Source of the DNA: CAMAVH01 sp035714115
GTDB taxonomy: Bacteria > Pseudomonadota > Alphaproteobacteria > SMXQ01
Assembly (NCBI GenBank): GCA_035714115.1
Contig: DASTMO010000004.1
Span: 1-41,835, forward strand
Reading direction: 5' to 3'
Length of the DNA: 41,835 bases
Under the pieces are notes generated by a model. The model was not told the DNA's origin. It searched no databases and saw only the letters and a list, made by a program, of their open reading frames with translations. This document shows, one piece after another, positions 31,234 through 41,779 of the stretch (the stretch's first letter is position 1; each line of letters opens with the position of its first letter). Position numbers and translations under genes: made by a program.

Positions 31234-32109
31234 TTATCGGCCGAGCGACGCTTCAATTTCGGCGATGCGCTGCTTGAGGCTGGCGAGCCAGGCCGGCATC
31301 TCGCCGCCGCTCTGTTCCGTCTCGGCGATCAGCGCTTTCCAATCGGCGACGGCGGCTTTCGGATCGCCGTCCTGCATCTTGGCGAAGGCGAGGAAGTAGC
31401 GCGCTCGCGCGTTGCGCGGATCGTAGGTCAGCGCCTTGCCGAAGGCCGCGCGCGCCTCCGGCGTCATCGCGCCATTGGCGTTCTGCACCAACAGATCGCC
31501 GAACGCGGCGGTCGCCTCGGCGGCTTCTTCGGCCATGTCGGGTTCCTGGTCGAAAAGATCGGTCGCTTTCGCCTGCGCCTTGATCGCGTCCTCGATGCGG
31601 CCCAAACGCGCATAAGCGCGCGCCAGCAAAACCCAGCCGCGCAAGTCCTCGGGGTTCTCCGCCAGGCGCTGTTCGACCTGGCCGATCAATCCGTCGACCT
31701 CGGCTTGGCGCGCGGCGCTTTCGGCGCTGCGCTCGGCGAAGGTGATCTGCGGCAGGCCGGGCGTGCCGCGATCGAGATAGATCAACGCGGCGGCGGGCAG
31801 CAGGATCAGCGCCAGCACCGCCGTCCAGCGCCAGGCGGCGGCGCGCGGCATGGCGGCGCTGGCAGCGTCGCTTTTGTCGTTATCGGCGGCGAGCAGGCGG
31901 CGTTCGATCTCGATGCGCGCGCTATGGGCGGCGGCGGCATCGATGGTGCCGCGCGCCAAGTCGCGCTCGACCTCGCGCAGCTGGTCTTTATAAACGGCGA
32001 TGTCGTACTCGGCGCGCCGCACCGGACCGTTGCGATGGCGGAACAGCGGCAGCACGAGGATGCCCAGCGCCGTCAATGTCAGAGCGAGGAGGATCAGCGC
32101 GAGAATCAC
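31234..32109 (-). CDS. ccmI: Cytochrome c biogenesis protein CcmI (CycH)
   Basis: The product has 291 residues. A first membrane segment (about 1-20), a cytoplasmic loop with a helical VYKDQLREVERDLARG stretch and a second segment (about 92-110) precede a periplasmic TPR region (about 130-290, LRGWVLLARAYARLGR). CcmI presents apocytochrome to CcmF/CcmH for haem attachment. The ATG overlaps the ccmH stop as ATGA. It is the last gene of the leftward ccm operon and converges with pabC, five bases apart. Confidence 0.94.
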   Translation of the reverse strand: MILALILLALTLTALGILVLPLFRHRNGPVRRAEYDIAVYKDQLREVERDLARGTIDAAAAHSARIEIERRLLAADNDKSDAASAAMPRAAAWRWTAVLALILLPAAALIYLDRGTPGLPQITFAERSAESAARQAEVDGLIGQVEQRLAENPEDLRGWVLLARAYARLGRIEDAIKAQAKATDLFDQEPDMAEEAAEATAAFGDLLVQNANGAMTPEARAAFGKALTYDPRNARARYFLAFAKMQDGDPKAAVADWKALIAETEQSGGEMPAWLASLKQRIAEIEASLGR

Positions 32110-32573
32110 GGCTTATCTTCTTTCAGCAGCGCGGTGAGGCGGCGGCGCTCATCATCGGTGAATTCCGGCGGCAGCGCCGCATCGGCAGCCTTACGCCTGC
32201 GCATGCTGATCACGATGCCGCCAGCCCCGATCAGCAGCAGCGCGAGCGGTCCGAACCAGAGCAGCCAGGTGGCGGGCTTCATCGGCGGATTGAGCAGCAC
32301 GAAATCGCCATAGCGCGCGGTGATGAAGGCGACGGCCTGCTCGTCCGTCTCGCCGGCGGACAGACGCTCGCGCAGCAGCACCCGCAGGTCGCGCGCCAAC
32401 GGCGCGTCGGAATCGTCGATCGACTGGTTCTGGCAGACCAGGCAGCGCAAGCCTTGGCTGATGGTGCGGGCGCGCGCTTCAAGCGCCGGATCGGCCAGCA
32501 CCTCGTCGGGCTGATAGGCAACAGCCGGCGTAGCAAGGCAGAGCAAAGTAAGAGCGATCAGCAGCCGCTTCAT
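32106..32573 (-). CDS. ccmH: Cytochrome c maturation protein CcmH (CycL)
   Basis: The product has 155 residues. A signal peptide, then the redox motif LRCLVCQNQ with Cys44 and Cys47, then a membrane segment near 103-125 with a basic tail. CcmH reduces or binds the CxxCH thiols of apocytochrome together with CcmG. It is short and TPR-free, with the TPR function carried by CcmI. It overlaps ccmG and ccmI by four bases (ATGA). Confidence 0.95.
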   Translation of the reverse strand: MKRLLIALTLLCLATPAVAYQPDEVLADPALEARARTISQGLRCLVCQNQSIDDSDAPLARDLRVLLRERLSAGETDEQAVAFITARYGDFVLLNPPMKPATWLLWFGPLALLLIGAGGIVISMRRRKAADAALPPEFTDDERRRLTALLKEDKP

Positions 32574-33130
32574 TTCTGCAGGCCTCGGATCAGCGGCAGG
32601 ATCGTCTTTTGCAGATCATGCTCCATGATCGGCCCGACCTGCTTGAAGCGGATGCGGCCTTCGTTGTCGACGACGAAGCTTTCCGGCACGCCGTAGACGC
32701 CCCAGTCGATGGCGACGCGCCCGGTGTCGTCGCGGCCGATCTTGCTGAAGGGATTGCCGAGCTCGGCGAGCCAGGGCGCGACGTCCTCGGGCTTGTCTTT
32801 GTAATTGATGCCGACGACGCGCACGCCGGATTTGGCGAGCTGCATCAGGAAGGGATGTTCGGCGCGGCAGGGCAGGCACCAGGAGGCGAAGACGTTGACC
32901 ACCGTCACGCCCTGGCCCTTGAGATCGTCATTGCTCAGGCCACTGTCGGTTCGACCGGGGATCGGTTTCAGCGCGAAGGCCGGCGCCTCCTTGTCGATCA
33001 ACGGCGAGGGGATGACGTCGGGACGCAGATAGAGCCCGACGCCGAAGACCGTCGCGAGGATTGCGAAAGCGATGACCGGGATCAGGAAGATGAACTGATA
33101 GCGGCGCAGGCCGAGGATGCGCGGGCTCAT
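32570..33130 (-). CDS. ccmG: Thiol:disulfide interchange protein CcmG (DsbE)
   Basis: The product has 186 residues. An N-terminal membrane anchor (about 12-34) holds a periplasmic thioredoxin domain with ASWCLPC (Cys85, Cys88) and the family's GVNYKD-like VGINYKDKPED segment. It keeps apocytochrome cysteines reduced. ATG 33130 overlaps the ccmF stop (ATGA); the longer reading to 33286 runs inside ccmF and is rejected. Confidence 0.95.
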   Translation of the reverse strand: MSPRILGLRRYQFIFLIPVIAFAILATVFGVGLYLRPDVIPSPLIDKEAPAFALKPIPGRTDSGLSNDDLKGQGVTVVNVFASWCLPCRAEHPFLMQLAKSGVRVVGINYKDKPEDVAPWLAELGNPFSKIGRDDTGRVAIDWGVYGVPESFVVDNEGRIRFKQVGPIMEHDLQKTILPLIRGLQK

Positions 33131-35130
33131 GCCGTCACCGCGCCTTTGGCCTTCTGCCCAGACCGGGTTGGCGCGCCGACGCGATGACGGCGGTCGGTCA
33201 GCGACACCACGCCGCCGAGCGCCATCAGCACGGCGCCGACCCAAATCCACGGCACCAGCGGATTGTGATAGAGCCGGATCACCCAACCGCCGTCGGCGCT
33301 TTCGCTGCCCGCTTGCGGCGTCGCCGGATCGCCAAGCACGGCATAAAGATCGGCGAACCAGGTGGTGTGGATCGCCGCTTCGGTGGTGGTGGTCTGCTGC
33401 ACGGTGAAGAAGCGCTTCTCCGGCGTCAGCGTGGCGATGACCTTGCCGCCGTCGCGCGCGGTGAGAATGGCGCGGCGGGCGCGGTAGTTCGGCCCGTCAT
33501 ATTCGCCGACCCGATCGAGCGTGATGCGATAGCCGGCGATCTCCGCCGTCTCGCCCGGCTGCATCACCGCGACATGCTCGGCGCGCCAGGCGCCGGAGGC
33601 CGTGATGCCGGCGACGACGATGCCGAGCGCGCCGTGGGCGATGGCGGTGCCGAGCGCGCTGCGCGGCAATCCGCCGAGGCGGCGCAGGCTGTCGCCGGGC
33701 GATGCGCGGAACAATTTGATGCGTTCCGCGATGTCGACGAAGGCGCCGACGACGAGCCAGGCGGCGACGGCGAGGCCGGCGAGCGCCAGCACCGGCCCGC
33801 CCTTCATGGCGAAAGCGATGCCGGCGATGATCAGCGCGGCGGCGAAGGCGAGTTTCAAGCGGCCGAGCGCGCCGGCCAGATCGGCGCGCTTCCAGGCCAT
33901 CAGCGGCGCGATCACCATCACCAGGAGCGCCGGCGTCATCAGCGGCAGGAAGGTGGCGTTGAAATAGGGCGCGCCGACCGAGACTTTCGGGCCGTTCAGC
34001 GCGTCGAGGAACAGCGGATAAAGCGTACCGAGAAAGACGGTGGCGCAGGCGGTGGCGAGCAGCAGGTTGTTGAGCACCAGCGCGCCTTCGCGCGAGATCG
34101 GCGCGAACAGCCCGCCGGCTTTCAGCGTCGGCGCACGCAGGGCGTAGAGCGCCAACGCGCCGCCGGCGGTGATGATGAGAATGCCGAGGATGAACAGGCC
34201 GCGCGCCGGATCGCTGGCGAAGCTATGCACCGAGGTCAGCACGCCAGAGCGCACCAGGAAGGTGCCGATCAGGCTCATGACGAAGGCGAGGATGGCGAGC
34301 AGCACGGTCCAGCTTTTCAGCGCGTCGCGCTTCTCCACCACGATGGCGGAATGCAGCAGTGCGGTGCCGGCGAGCCATGGCAGCAGCGAGGCGTTCTCCA
34401 CCGGATCCCAGAACCAGAAGCCGCCCCAGCCGAGCTCGTAATAGGCCCACCAGCTGCCCAGCGCGATGCCGACGGTGAGCGCGCACCAGGCGGCCAGCGT
34501 CCAGGGCCGCACCCAGCGCGCCCAGGCGGCATCGACGCGGCCCTCGATCAGCGCGGCGATGGCGAAGGCGAAGGCGACCGAGAAGCCGACATAGCCGAGA
34601 TAGAGGAAGGGCGGGTGAAAGGCGAGGCCGGGATCCTGCAGCACCGGGTTCATGCCGTTGCCGTCGGCCGGCGGCGGGAAGACGCGCAGGAACGGATTGG
34701 AAGTGAAGAGGATGAAGGCGAGGAAGGCGGCGCCGATCATGCCCTGAATGGCGAGCACGCGCGCCTGCAGGCTGGGCGGCAGATTGCCGCCGCGCAGCGC
34801 CACCAGCGCGCCGAACAGCGCCAGGATGAGCACCCAGAGAACCATCGAGCCTTCGTGATTGCTCCACACGCCGGTGATCTTGTAGAGCAGCGGCTTGGCC
34901 GAGTGCGAGTTCTGCACCACGTTCGCCACCGTGAAGTCGGAGACGACGTAGGCCTGGGCCAGCAGCGCGAAGGCGAGCGCGATGAAGGCGAACTGGCCGA
35001 GCGCGGCGCTCGGCGCCACGGCCATCAGCGGCGCGGAGCCGCGCGCAGCCCCGATCAGCGGCAGCACCGACTGCGCGATGGCGAGGATCAGCGCGAGGAC
35101 GAGGGCGTAATGGCCGATTTCCGCAATCAC
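33127..35130 (-). CDS. ccmF: Cytochrome c haem lyase subunit CcmF
   Basis: The product has 667 residues and about 15 membrane segments. The WWD haem-binding domain, SWWAYYELGWGGFWFWDPVEN, lies near residues 225-247, and the flanking His residues for haem are present in the membrane segments. CcmF takes haem from holo-CcmE and attaches it to the CxxCH of apocytochrome with CcmH/I. It overlaps both neighbours by four bases (ATGA). Confidence 0.97.
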   Translation of the reverse strand: MIAEIGHYALVLALILAIAQSVLPLIGAARGSAPLMAVAPSAALGQFAFIALAFALLAQAYVVSDFTVANVVQNSHSAKPLLYKITGVWSNHEGSMVLWVLILALFGALVALRGGNLPPSLQARVLAIQGMIGAAFLAFILFTSNPFLRVFPPPADGNGMNPVLQDPGLAFHPPFLYLGYVGFSVAFAFAIAALIEGRVDAAWARWVRPWTLAAWCALTVGIALGSWWAYYELGWGGFWFWDPVENASLLPWLAGTALLHSAIVVEKRDALKSWTVLLAILAFVMSLIGTFLVRSGVLTSVHSFASDPARGLFILGILIITAGGALALYALRAPTLKAGGLFAPISREGALVLNNLLLATACATVFLGTLYPLFLDALNGPKVSVGAPYFNATFLPLMTPALLVMVIAPLMAWKRADLAGALGRLKLAFAAALIIAGIAFAMKGGPVLALAGLAVAAWLVVGAFVDIAERIKLFRASPGDSLRRLGGLPRSALGTAIAHGALGIVVAGITASGAWRAEHVAVMQPGETAEIAGYRITLDRVGEYDGPNYRARRAILTARDGGKVIATLTPEKRFFTVQQTTTTEAAIHTTWFADLYAVLGDPATPQAGSESADGGWVIRLYHNPLVPWIWVGAVLMALGGVVSLTDRRHRVGAPTRSGQKAKGAVTA

Positions 35131-35621
35131 GGCTTGGCCTCGCCGGGATGCGTGGGCGGCGCTTCGCCTTCCTTCCAGCGGCCGGAGTCTTTCAAAGCCT
35201 TGGCGACTTCCGGCGGCATGTAGGTCTCGTCATGCTTGGCCAGCACTTCGTTGGCCGTGAAGCTGCCGTCGCTCGCCAGTGTGCCTTGCGCCACCACGCC
35301 CTGGCCTTCGCGGAACAGATCGGGCAATTGGCCGCGATAGTTCACGGCGATGCTGCGCGCTGTGTCGGTGATGCGAAAGCGCACGTCGAGGCCGCTCTTC
35401 TGCACACTGCCGTCTTCGACCAGACCGCCGACGCGCACGCGCCGGCCTTCGGGCGGCGGCTTGGCCGCCAGCTCGCTCGGCGAATAGAAGAACACCAGGC
35501 TGTCTTGGAATGCGGTGAGCACCAGAGCGGTCGCGCCGCCGAGCGCGAGCAGCGCGCCGAGCGCGATGACGAGACGCTTGCGCCGCCGTTGCTTGGCGCT
35601 CGAGAGAGATTTCGCGGCCAT
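35127..35621 (-). CDS. ccmE: Haem chaperone CcmE
   Basis: The product has 164 residues. A basic start, a membrane segment (about 18-38) and an OB-fold beta barrel carry the haem-binding HDETYMP with His130, which binds haem covalently, and Tyr134 as axial ligand. The flexible tail is Pro/Lys rich. The ATG shares a base with the ccmD stop (TGATG). Confidence 0.97.
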   Translation of the reverse strand: MAAKSLSSAKQRRRKRLVIALGALLALGGATALVLTAFQDSLVFFYSPSELAAKPPPEGRRVRVGGLVEDGSVQKSGLDVRFRITDTARSIAVNYRGQLPDLFREGQGVVAQGTLASDGSFTANEVLAKHDETYMPPEVAKALKDSGRWKEGEAPPTHPGEAKP

Positions 35622-35836
35622 CAGCCGCCGTCCCCGCGCCCGTCTTCGGCGGCCAAGGGATCGCGGCCCGCGCCTTGCCCAGTTGCGCGCGGCATCTGCA
35701 GGCGCGTCAGCGCGCGCTCATTGTCGCGCAGAGCGGTCAGCGCTGCGATCAGCAGGCCGAGCAGCACGACGGCGGCGATGCCGTAAGCGGGCCAGACGTA
35801 AGCGCCATAGCCGCCGAGATCGAGGGAGAGGGACAT
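35621..35836 (-). CDS. ccmD: Haem exporter protein CcmD
   Basis: The product has 71 residues: GGYGAYVWPAYGIAAVV is typical of CcmD, followed by a single membrane segment (about 14-35) and a cytoplasmic tail that is longer than usual and Gly/Asp rich. CcmD helps release holo-CcmE from the CcmABC complex. GGGAG precedes the ATG. It is separated from ccmC by the cytochrome c gene. Confidence 0.92.
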   Translation of the reverse strand: MSLSLDLGGYGAYVWPAYGIAAVVLLGLLIAALTALRDNERALTRLQMPRATGQGAGRDPLAAEDGRGDGG

Positions 35837-35857
35837 GATGCGCTCCCGCGGCGGCGC

Positions 35858-36238
35858 TTACTTCGCCGATTCCTGCTTGATGTAGGCGATGACGTTCTCG
35901 GCATCGTCATGCTTCTTCAGGCCGGCGAAGACCATGCGGTTGCCCGGCACGAAGCCTTTCGGATCGGCGAGATATTTCTTCAGATTGTCTTCGGTCCAGG
36001 TGACGCCGCTCTTCTGCATCGCCGGCGAATAGGTCTTGAAGCCGGCCTCGCTCGCGGCTTTGCGGCCAATCACTTTGTTGAGCGAGGGGCCGAGGCCGTT
36101 CTTGCCCGCCTCCAGGCTGTGGCAGGCGCGGCATTGCGCGAAAATCTTCTGGCCGGCGGCGGCGTCGCCGTCGGCGCGCGCGGCGCCGGCGGAAAACAGA
36201 ACAGTGGCGGTCAACAGCGCGAGGGGGACGGCTTTCAT
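35858..36238 (-). CDS. Class I cytochrome c (soluble periplasmic)
   Basis: The product has 126 residues. A signal peptide ends near ARA-DG (about 22). The haem site is Cys36-x2-Cys39-His40 (CRACH), and Met102 (VPGNRMVF) is the probable axial ligand. Size and sequence (GPSLNKVIGRKA, KKYLADPKGFVPGNRMVFAG) match cytochrome c2/c550-type electron carriers. It lies inside the ccm operon between ccmC (30-base gap) and ccmD (21-base gap), with its own ribosome binding site GGAGAG. It should itself be matured by the surrounding genes. Confidence 0.94.
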   Translation of the reverse strand: MKAVPLALLTATVLFSAGAARADGDAAAGQKIFAQCRACHSLEAGKNGLGPSLNKVIGRKAASEAGFKTYSPAMQKSGVTWTEDNLKKYLADPKGFVPGNRMVFAGLKKHDDAENVIAYIKQESAK

Positions 36239-36268
36239 GACGCTCTCCTTACAGGCTCTCTCAGATAT

Positions 36269-36997
36269 TCAAACGCCGCTCTCGGCGGCGAGCAGTTCCA
36301 GCGCGCGGCGCTTGCGGCGCGCCAGTTCGGCGCGCGCGCGGAGCAGCAGCAGGCACAGGAAATAGCCGAGAAACGCTCCGGCCATGAGTAAAAGCGGCGT
36401 GAGCATCGCCGGGTCGATGGCGGAACCGCCGATGCGCGAGATGCTCGCCGGCTGATGCAGCGTGCTCCACCAATCGACGGAGAATTTCACCACCGGCAGA
36501 TTGACGACGCCGACGATCGCCAGCACGGCGGCGGCGCGCGCGCCGCGTGTCGCGTCGTCGAAGGCGTGGGTCAGCGCGATGTGGCCGAGATAGAAGAAGA
36601 ACAGCACCAACACGGAGGTCAGGCGCGCATCGCCCCAGGCCCACCAGGTGCCCCAGGTCGGCTTGCCCAACAGCGAGCCGGTGATGAGCGCGATGAGCGT
36701 GAAGCCGGCGCCGATCGGGGCGGCGGCCTTGGCCAGAACCTCGGCGAGCGGATGTTTCCAGACCAAGAGCAGAAAAGCGAACACCGCGAGCGAGGCATAG
36801 GTCATCAGCGCCATCCAGGCGGCCGGCACGTGGATGTACATGATGCGCACGCTGTCGCCCTGCTGGTAGTCGGGCGGCGAGGCGAGGAAGGCGTAGTAAA
36901 GCCCGCCGGCGAAGAGCGCGATGGTAAGGATGGCCAGCGGCGGCAGGACCGCATTGGCGATGCGAAGGAAGCGAGCGGGATTGGCGAGGAACTGCAT
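36269..36997 (-). CDS. ccmC: Haem ABC exporter membrane subunit CcmC
   Basis: The product has 242 residues with six membrane segments. The periplasmic HVPAAWMAL and the tryptophan-rich TWGTWWAWGDARLTS hold the haem-binding WWD region; compared with the usual WWxWDxRLTS an extra Gly stands before the Asp. CcmC loads haem on CcmE. It starts five bases after ccmB ends. The C-terminal helix is basic (RKRRAL). Confidence 0.95.
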   Translation of the reverse strand: MQFLANPARFLRIANAVLPPLAILTIALFAGGLYYAFLASPPDYQQGDSVRIMYIHVPAAWMALMTYASLAVFAFLLLVWKHPLAEVLAKAAAPIGAGFTLIALITGSLLGKPTWGTWWAWGDARLTSVLVLFFFYLGHIALTHAFDDATRGARAAAVLAIVGVVNLPVVKFSVDWWSTLHQPASISRIGGSAIDPAMLTPLLLMAGAFLGYFLCLLLLRARAELARRKRRALELLAAESGV

Positions 36998-37001
36998 GAG
37001 C

Positions 37002-37667
37002 CTATTCTAGCGCCAGTTTGAGCGCGGCGGCACCGGCGAAGGGCGCGATGACGAGCGAACCGAGCAGCAACCCGGCCAACACTTGCAGATGCGAGACGAA
37101 GGGCAGACCGGCGAGCGCCGCGTCGATCGCGCCGGCGCCGAAGATCAGCACCGGTAGCTCGAGCGGCAGGGCGAGCAGCGCGAGCAGCACGCCGCCGCGC
37201 CGCGCGCCGGTCGCCAGCGCCGCCGCCACCGTGCCGATCAGCACCAGGGTCGGCGTGCCGAGGGCGAGCGCCGCGATGAGCGCGCCGAAGCCGCGTCCGT
37301 CCATGTTCAAGAGGAGCGCGACCAGCGGTGCGGCGAGCAGCAGCGGCAGCGCGACGATCAGCCATTGCGCCGCGGCTTTGGCCAGGACGAGCGTGGCGAG
37401 GCCGTGCGGGCCGAGCGCCAGACGGTCGAGCGCGCCGTCCTCGGCATCGGCGAGAAACAAGCGTTCGAGCGGCAGCAAGGTGGCGAGCAGCGCCACGGCC
37501 CACAGCACGCCGGGCGCGATGCGGGTCAGCAGTTGTTGATCGGCGCCGACGCCGAACGGAAACAGGCAGGCGGCGACGATGAAGAAGGCGAGCGCCACGG
37601 CGGCGTCGGCCGGGCGGCGCCAGGCGAGGCGAAGATCGCGTGCGAGCAGCAAGGTGAAACCGTTCAT
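37002..37667 (-). CDS. ccmB: Haem ABC exporter permease CcmB
   Basis: The product has 221 residues with six membrane segments. It begins MNGFTLLLARDLRLAWRRP and shows the family signatures LLPLERLFLADAEDGALD and ALGTPTLVLIGTVAAAL. CcmB pairs with the CcmA ATPase to release haem-loaded CcmE. ATG 37667 lies five bases after ccmA; the reading further upstream is a shadow of ccmA. Confidence 0.95.
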   Translation of the reverse strand: MNGFTLLLARDLRLAWRRPADAAVALAFFIVAACLFPFGVGADQQLLTRIAPGVLWAVALLATLLPLERLFLADAEDGALDRLALGPHGLATLVLAKAAAQWLIVALPLLLAAPLVALLLNMDGRGFGALIAALALGTPTLVLIGTVAAALATGARRGGVLLALLALPLELPVLIFGAGAIDAALAGLPFVSHLQVLAGLLLGSLVIAPFAGAAALKLALE

Positions 37668-37672
37668 CGCGC

Positions 37673-38377
37673 TCACGCTAGATCGTTCAGAAACAGGCCG
37701 CGCGTGGCGGCCGCGGCGCGGCGGCGCGCGTAGATGTCGAGATCGAGCGAGATCGCGTCCGGCCAATCCAGCGCCTGATGGGTCGCGGCGACGATCATGC
37801 CGCCTTGCGCGCGATGGGACGCGACGCGTTCGTTGAGCGATTGCGCGGCGGCGGCATCGAGGGTGCTGGTCGGCTCGTCGAGCAGCCACAGCCGCGCGCT
37901 GGCGTCGAAGACGATACGTGCGAGCGCCAGTCGGCGGCGCTGGCCGGCGGAGAGCACGCGACAGGGCAGATCGCCGAGCGCTTTCAGCCCGGCCCAGTCG
38001 AGAGCTTCGGCGGCGCGCGCCTCTGCGGCGCGCTTATCCAGGCGCGGCGCGCGATAGCGCAGCCAGAAGATCAGATCCTCGCGCGGCGTCAGCGCCGCCT
38101 TCACGCCGTCCTGATGGCCGAGATAAGCGACGCGGGCACGGTGCGGCTCCGGCTCGCGGGTCACATCCTCGCGGTCCCACCAGAGCTGGCCGGCGGCGGG
38201 CGGCAAGAGGCCGGCCATCACGCGCAGCAGGCTGGATTTGCCCGCGCCGTTGGCGCCGGTCAGCAGCAGCGCGCCGCCGCTGCCTAAGGCGAAGTCGAGC
38301 CCGGCGAAGACGACGCGCTCGCCGCGCAGACAGGCCAGGGATTCGCCGATGAAGGATTCGCCGATCAAGTCGTTCAC
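37673..38377 (-). CDS. ccmA: Haem ABC exporter ATP-binding protein CcmA
   Basis: The product has 234 residues. Walker A is GANGAGKSS, the signature LSAGQRRRLALAR and Walker B LWLLDEPTSTLD are present. It drives release of holo-CcmE from CcmC. No ATG is available; GTG 38377 gives about 10-15 residues more than usual before the core. The leftward promoter of the whole ccm operon should lie in 38378-38500, next to the hairpin array. Confidence 0.93.
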   Translation of the reverse strand: MNDLIGESFIGESLACLRGERVVFAGLDFALGSGGALLLTGANGAGKSSLLRVMAGLLPPAAGQLWWDREDVTREPEPHRARVAYLGHQDGVKAALTPREDLIFWLRYRAPRLDKRAAEARAAEALDWAGLKALGDLPCRVLSAGQRRRLALARIVFDASARLWLLDEPTSTLDAAAAQSLNERVASHRAQGGMIVAATHQALDWPDAISLDLDIYARRRAAAATRGLFLNDLA

Positions 38378-38499
38378 GGGCTTGGCTGTACCATGCCGAA
38401 GGGCGGGAACGGAGCGCAAAACTTGGTCAAATGAAGGGGAAAGGCCTGGGAAAAACCGGAAAAGGCCGCCGAAAGGGCATAAATCGCCCTGAAAACCAG

Positions 38500-38600
38500 C
38501 CCAAAAACGAAGAACGGCCCTCGGAGGGGCGCCGAGGGCCGTTCGTACGGGCCACCGGAGGGGCGCCGGTGGCATTGAACCGGCCGGAGGACCGGTTATA
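38500..38600 (-). ncRNA. Candidate small RNA with three CCTCC-bearing hairpins
   Basis: Read on the minus strand there are three hairpins in a row. The first (38597-38578) has a 6-bp stem AACCGG/CCGGTT with loop TCCTCCGG. The second (38573-38551) has an 8-bp stem with loop CGCCCCT. The third (38544-38512) has a perfect 13-bp stem with the same loop CGCCCCT and is followed by TTCTTCGTTTTT, so it could be the terminator. Each hairpin holds CCTCC at or next to the loop, while the stems differ in sequence. Similar repeated anti-Shine-Dalgarno hairpins occur in alphaproteobacterial ar14 and cuckoo RNAs. The 5' end and promoter are not located. It could instead be a structured leader on the plus strand, where the loops carry GGAGG. 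Confidence 0.55.
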
Positions 38601-39007
38601 GGGGCTGGCGGATCGGCTACCGGGCTCGGGTGGGGGGAGAAGCCTCGTCAGTCGCCGCCAACTCATGAAGTAAACGGGGGGAATGTGGCGGCCCCATGCG
38701 GGGAATGCGGCGAAATTGTGATTTCTCGTTCCCTCATCCCAACTCATTGATTTTTCACTAATAGTTTTTGAAAAAACTCATCCAAACAGAGCGCTTGGCG
38801 CGGCATTTTCTGCTGTGCGGGGACGGTGGCGGTGATAGATATAGGCGCCCTTCCGCCGGCGGTTCGCCGCGCCGCGCTCACCGCGCCCCCCGATCCGCCA
38901 CGGTTTGGCCGCCCGAACCGGTTCCGCCGCGTTCCCCGCGAGATTGCCCACGAGATTAACAACGAGATTCGGTCCTTATTACGTCCTCAAAGTCAGGAGA
39001 GAGAGCC
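38601..39007. other. Intergenic region upstream of acnA
   Basis: No gene is supported in these 407 bases. An AT-rich island lies at about 38740-38790 with the repeated ACTCAT motif at 38741-38746 and 38776-38781, and may hold a promoter for acnA (rightward), for the hairpin RNA (leftward), or for both. Just before acnA the sequence AGGAGAGAGAG is a strong ribosome binding site. Confidence 0.45.
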
Positions 39008-41722
<2,715 letters not shown>

Positions 41723-41741
41723 GGCCCGCTCCCGGCAGACA

Positions 41742-41779
41742 AGCGGCGTCCGGCTTCGGCCGGGCGCCGTTTCCTTTTT
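41742..41779 (+). terminator. Rho-independent terminator of acnA
   Basis: CGGCGTCCGGC (41744-41754) pairs with GCCGGGCGCCG (41759-41769) around a TTCG tetraloop, with one G-T pair; TTTCCTTTTT follows. Confidence 0.88.

Noticed and set aside
33184..35223. A 679-residue open frame on the plus strand opposite ccmF
   Set aside because: It is rich in Arg, Glu, Gly and Gln with no domain, and lies fully antisense to the well-supported ccmF, a usual effect of high GC content.
38594..38600. TATAAC as -10 box for the hairpin RNA (minus strand)
   Set aside because: The start would fall inside the first hairpin and cut its 5' arm, and no -35 element lies at the right distance.
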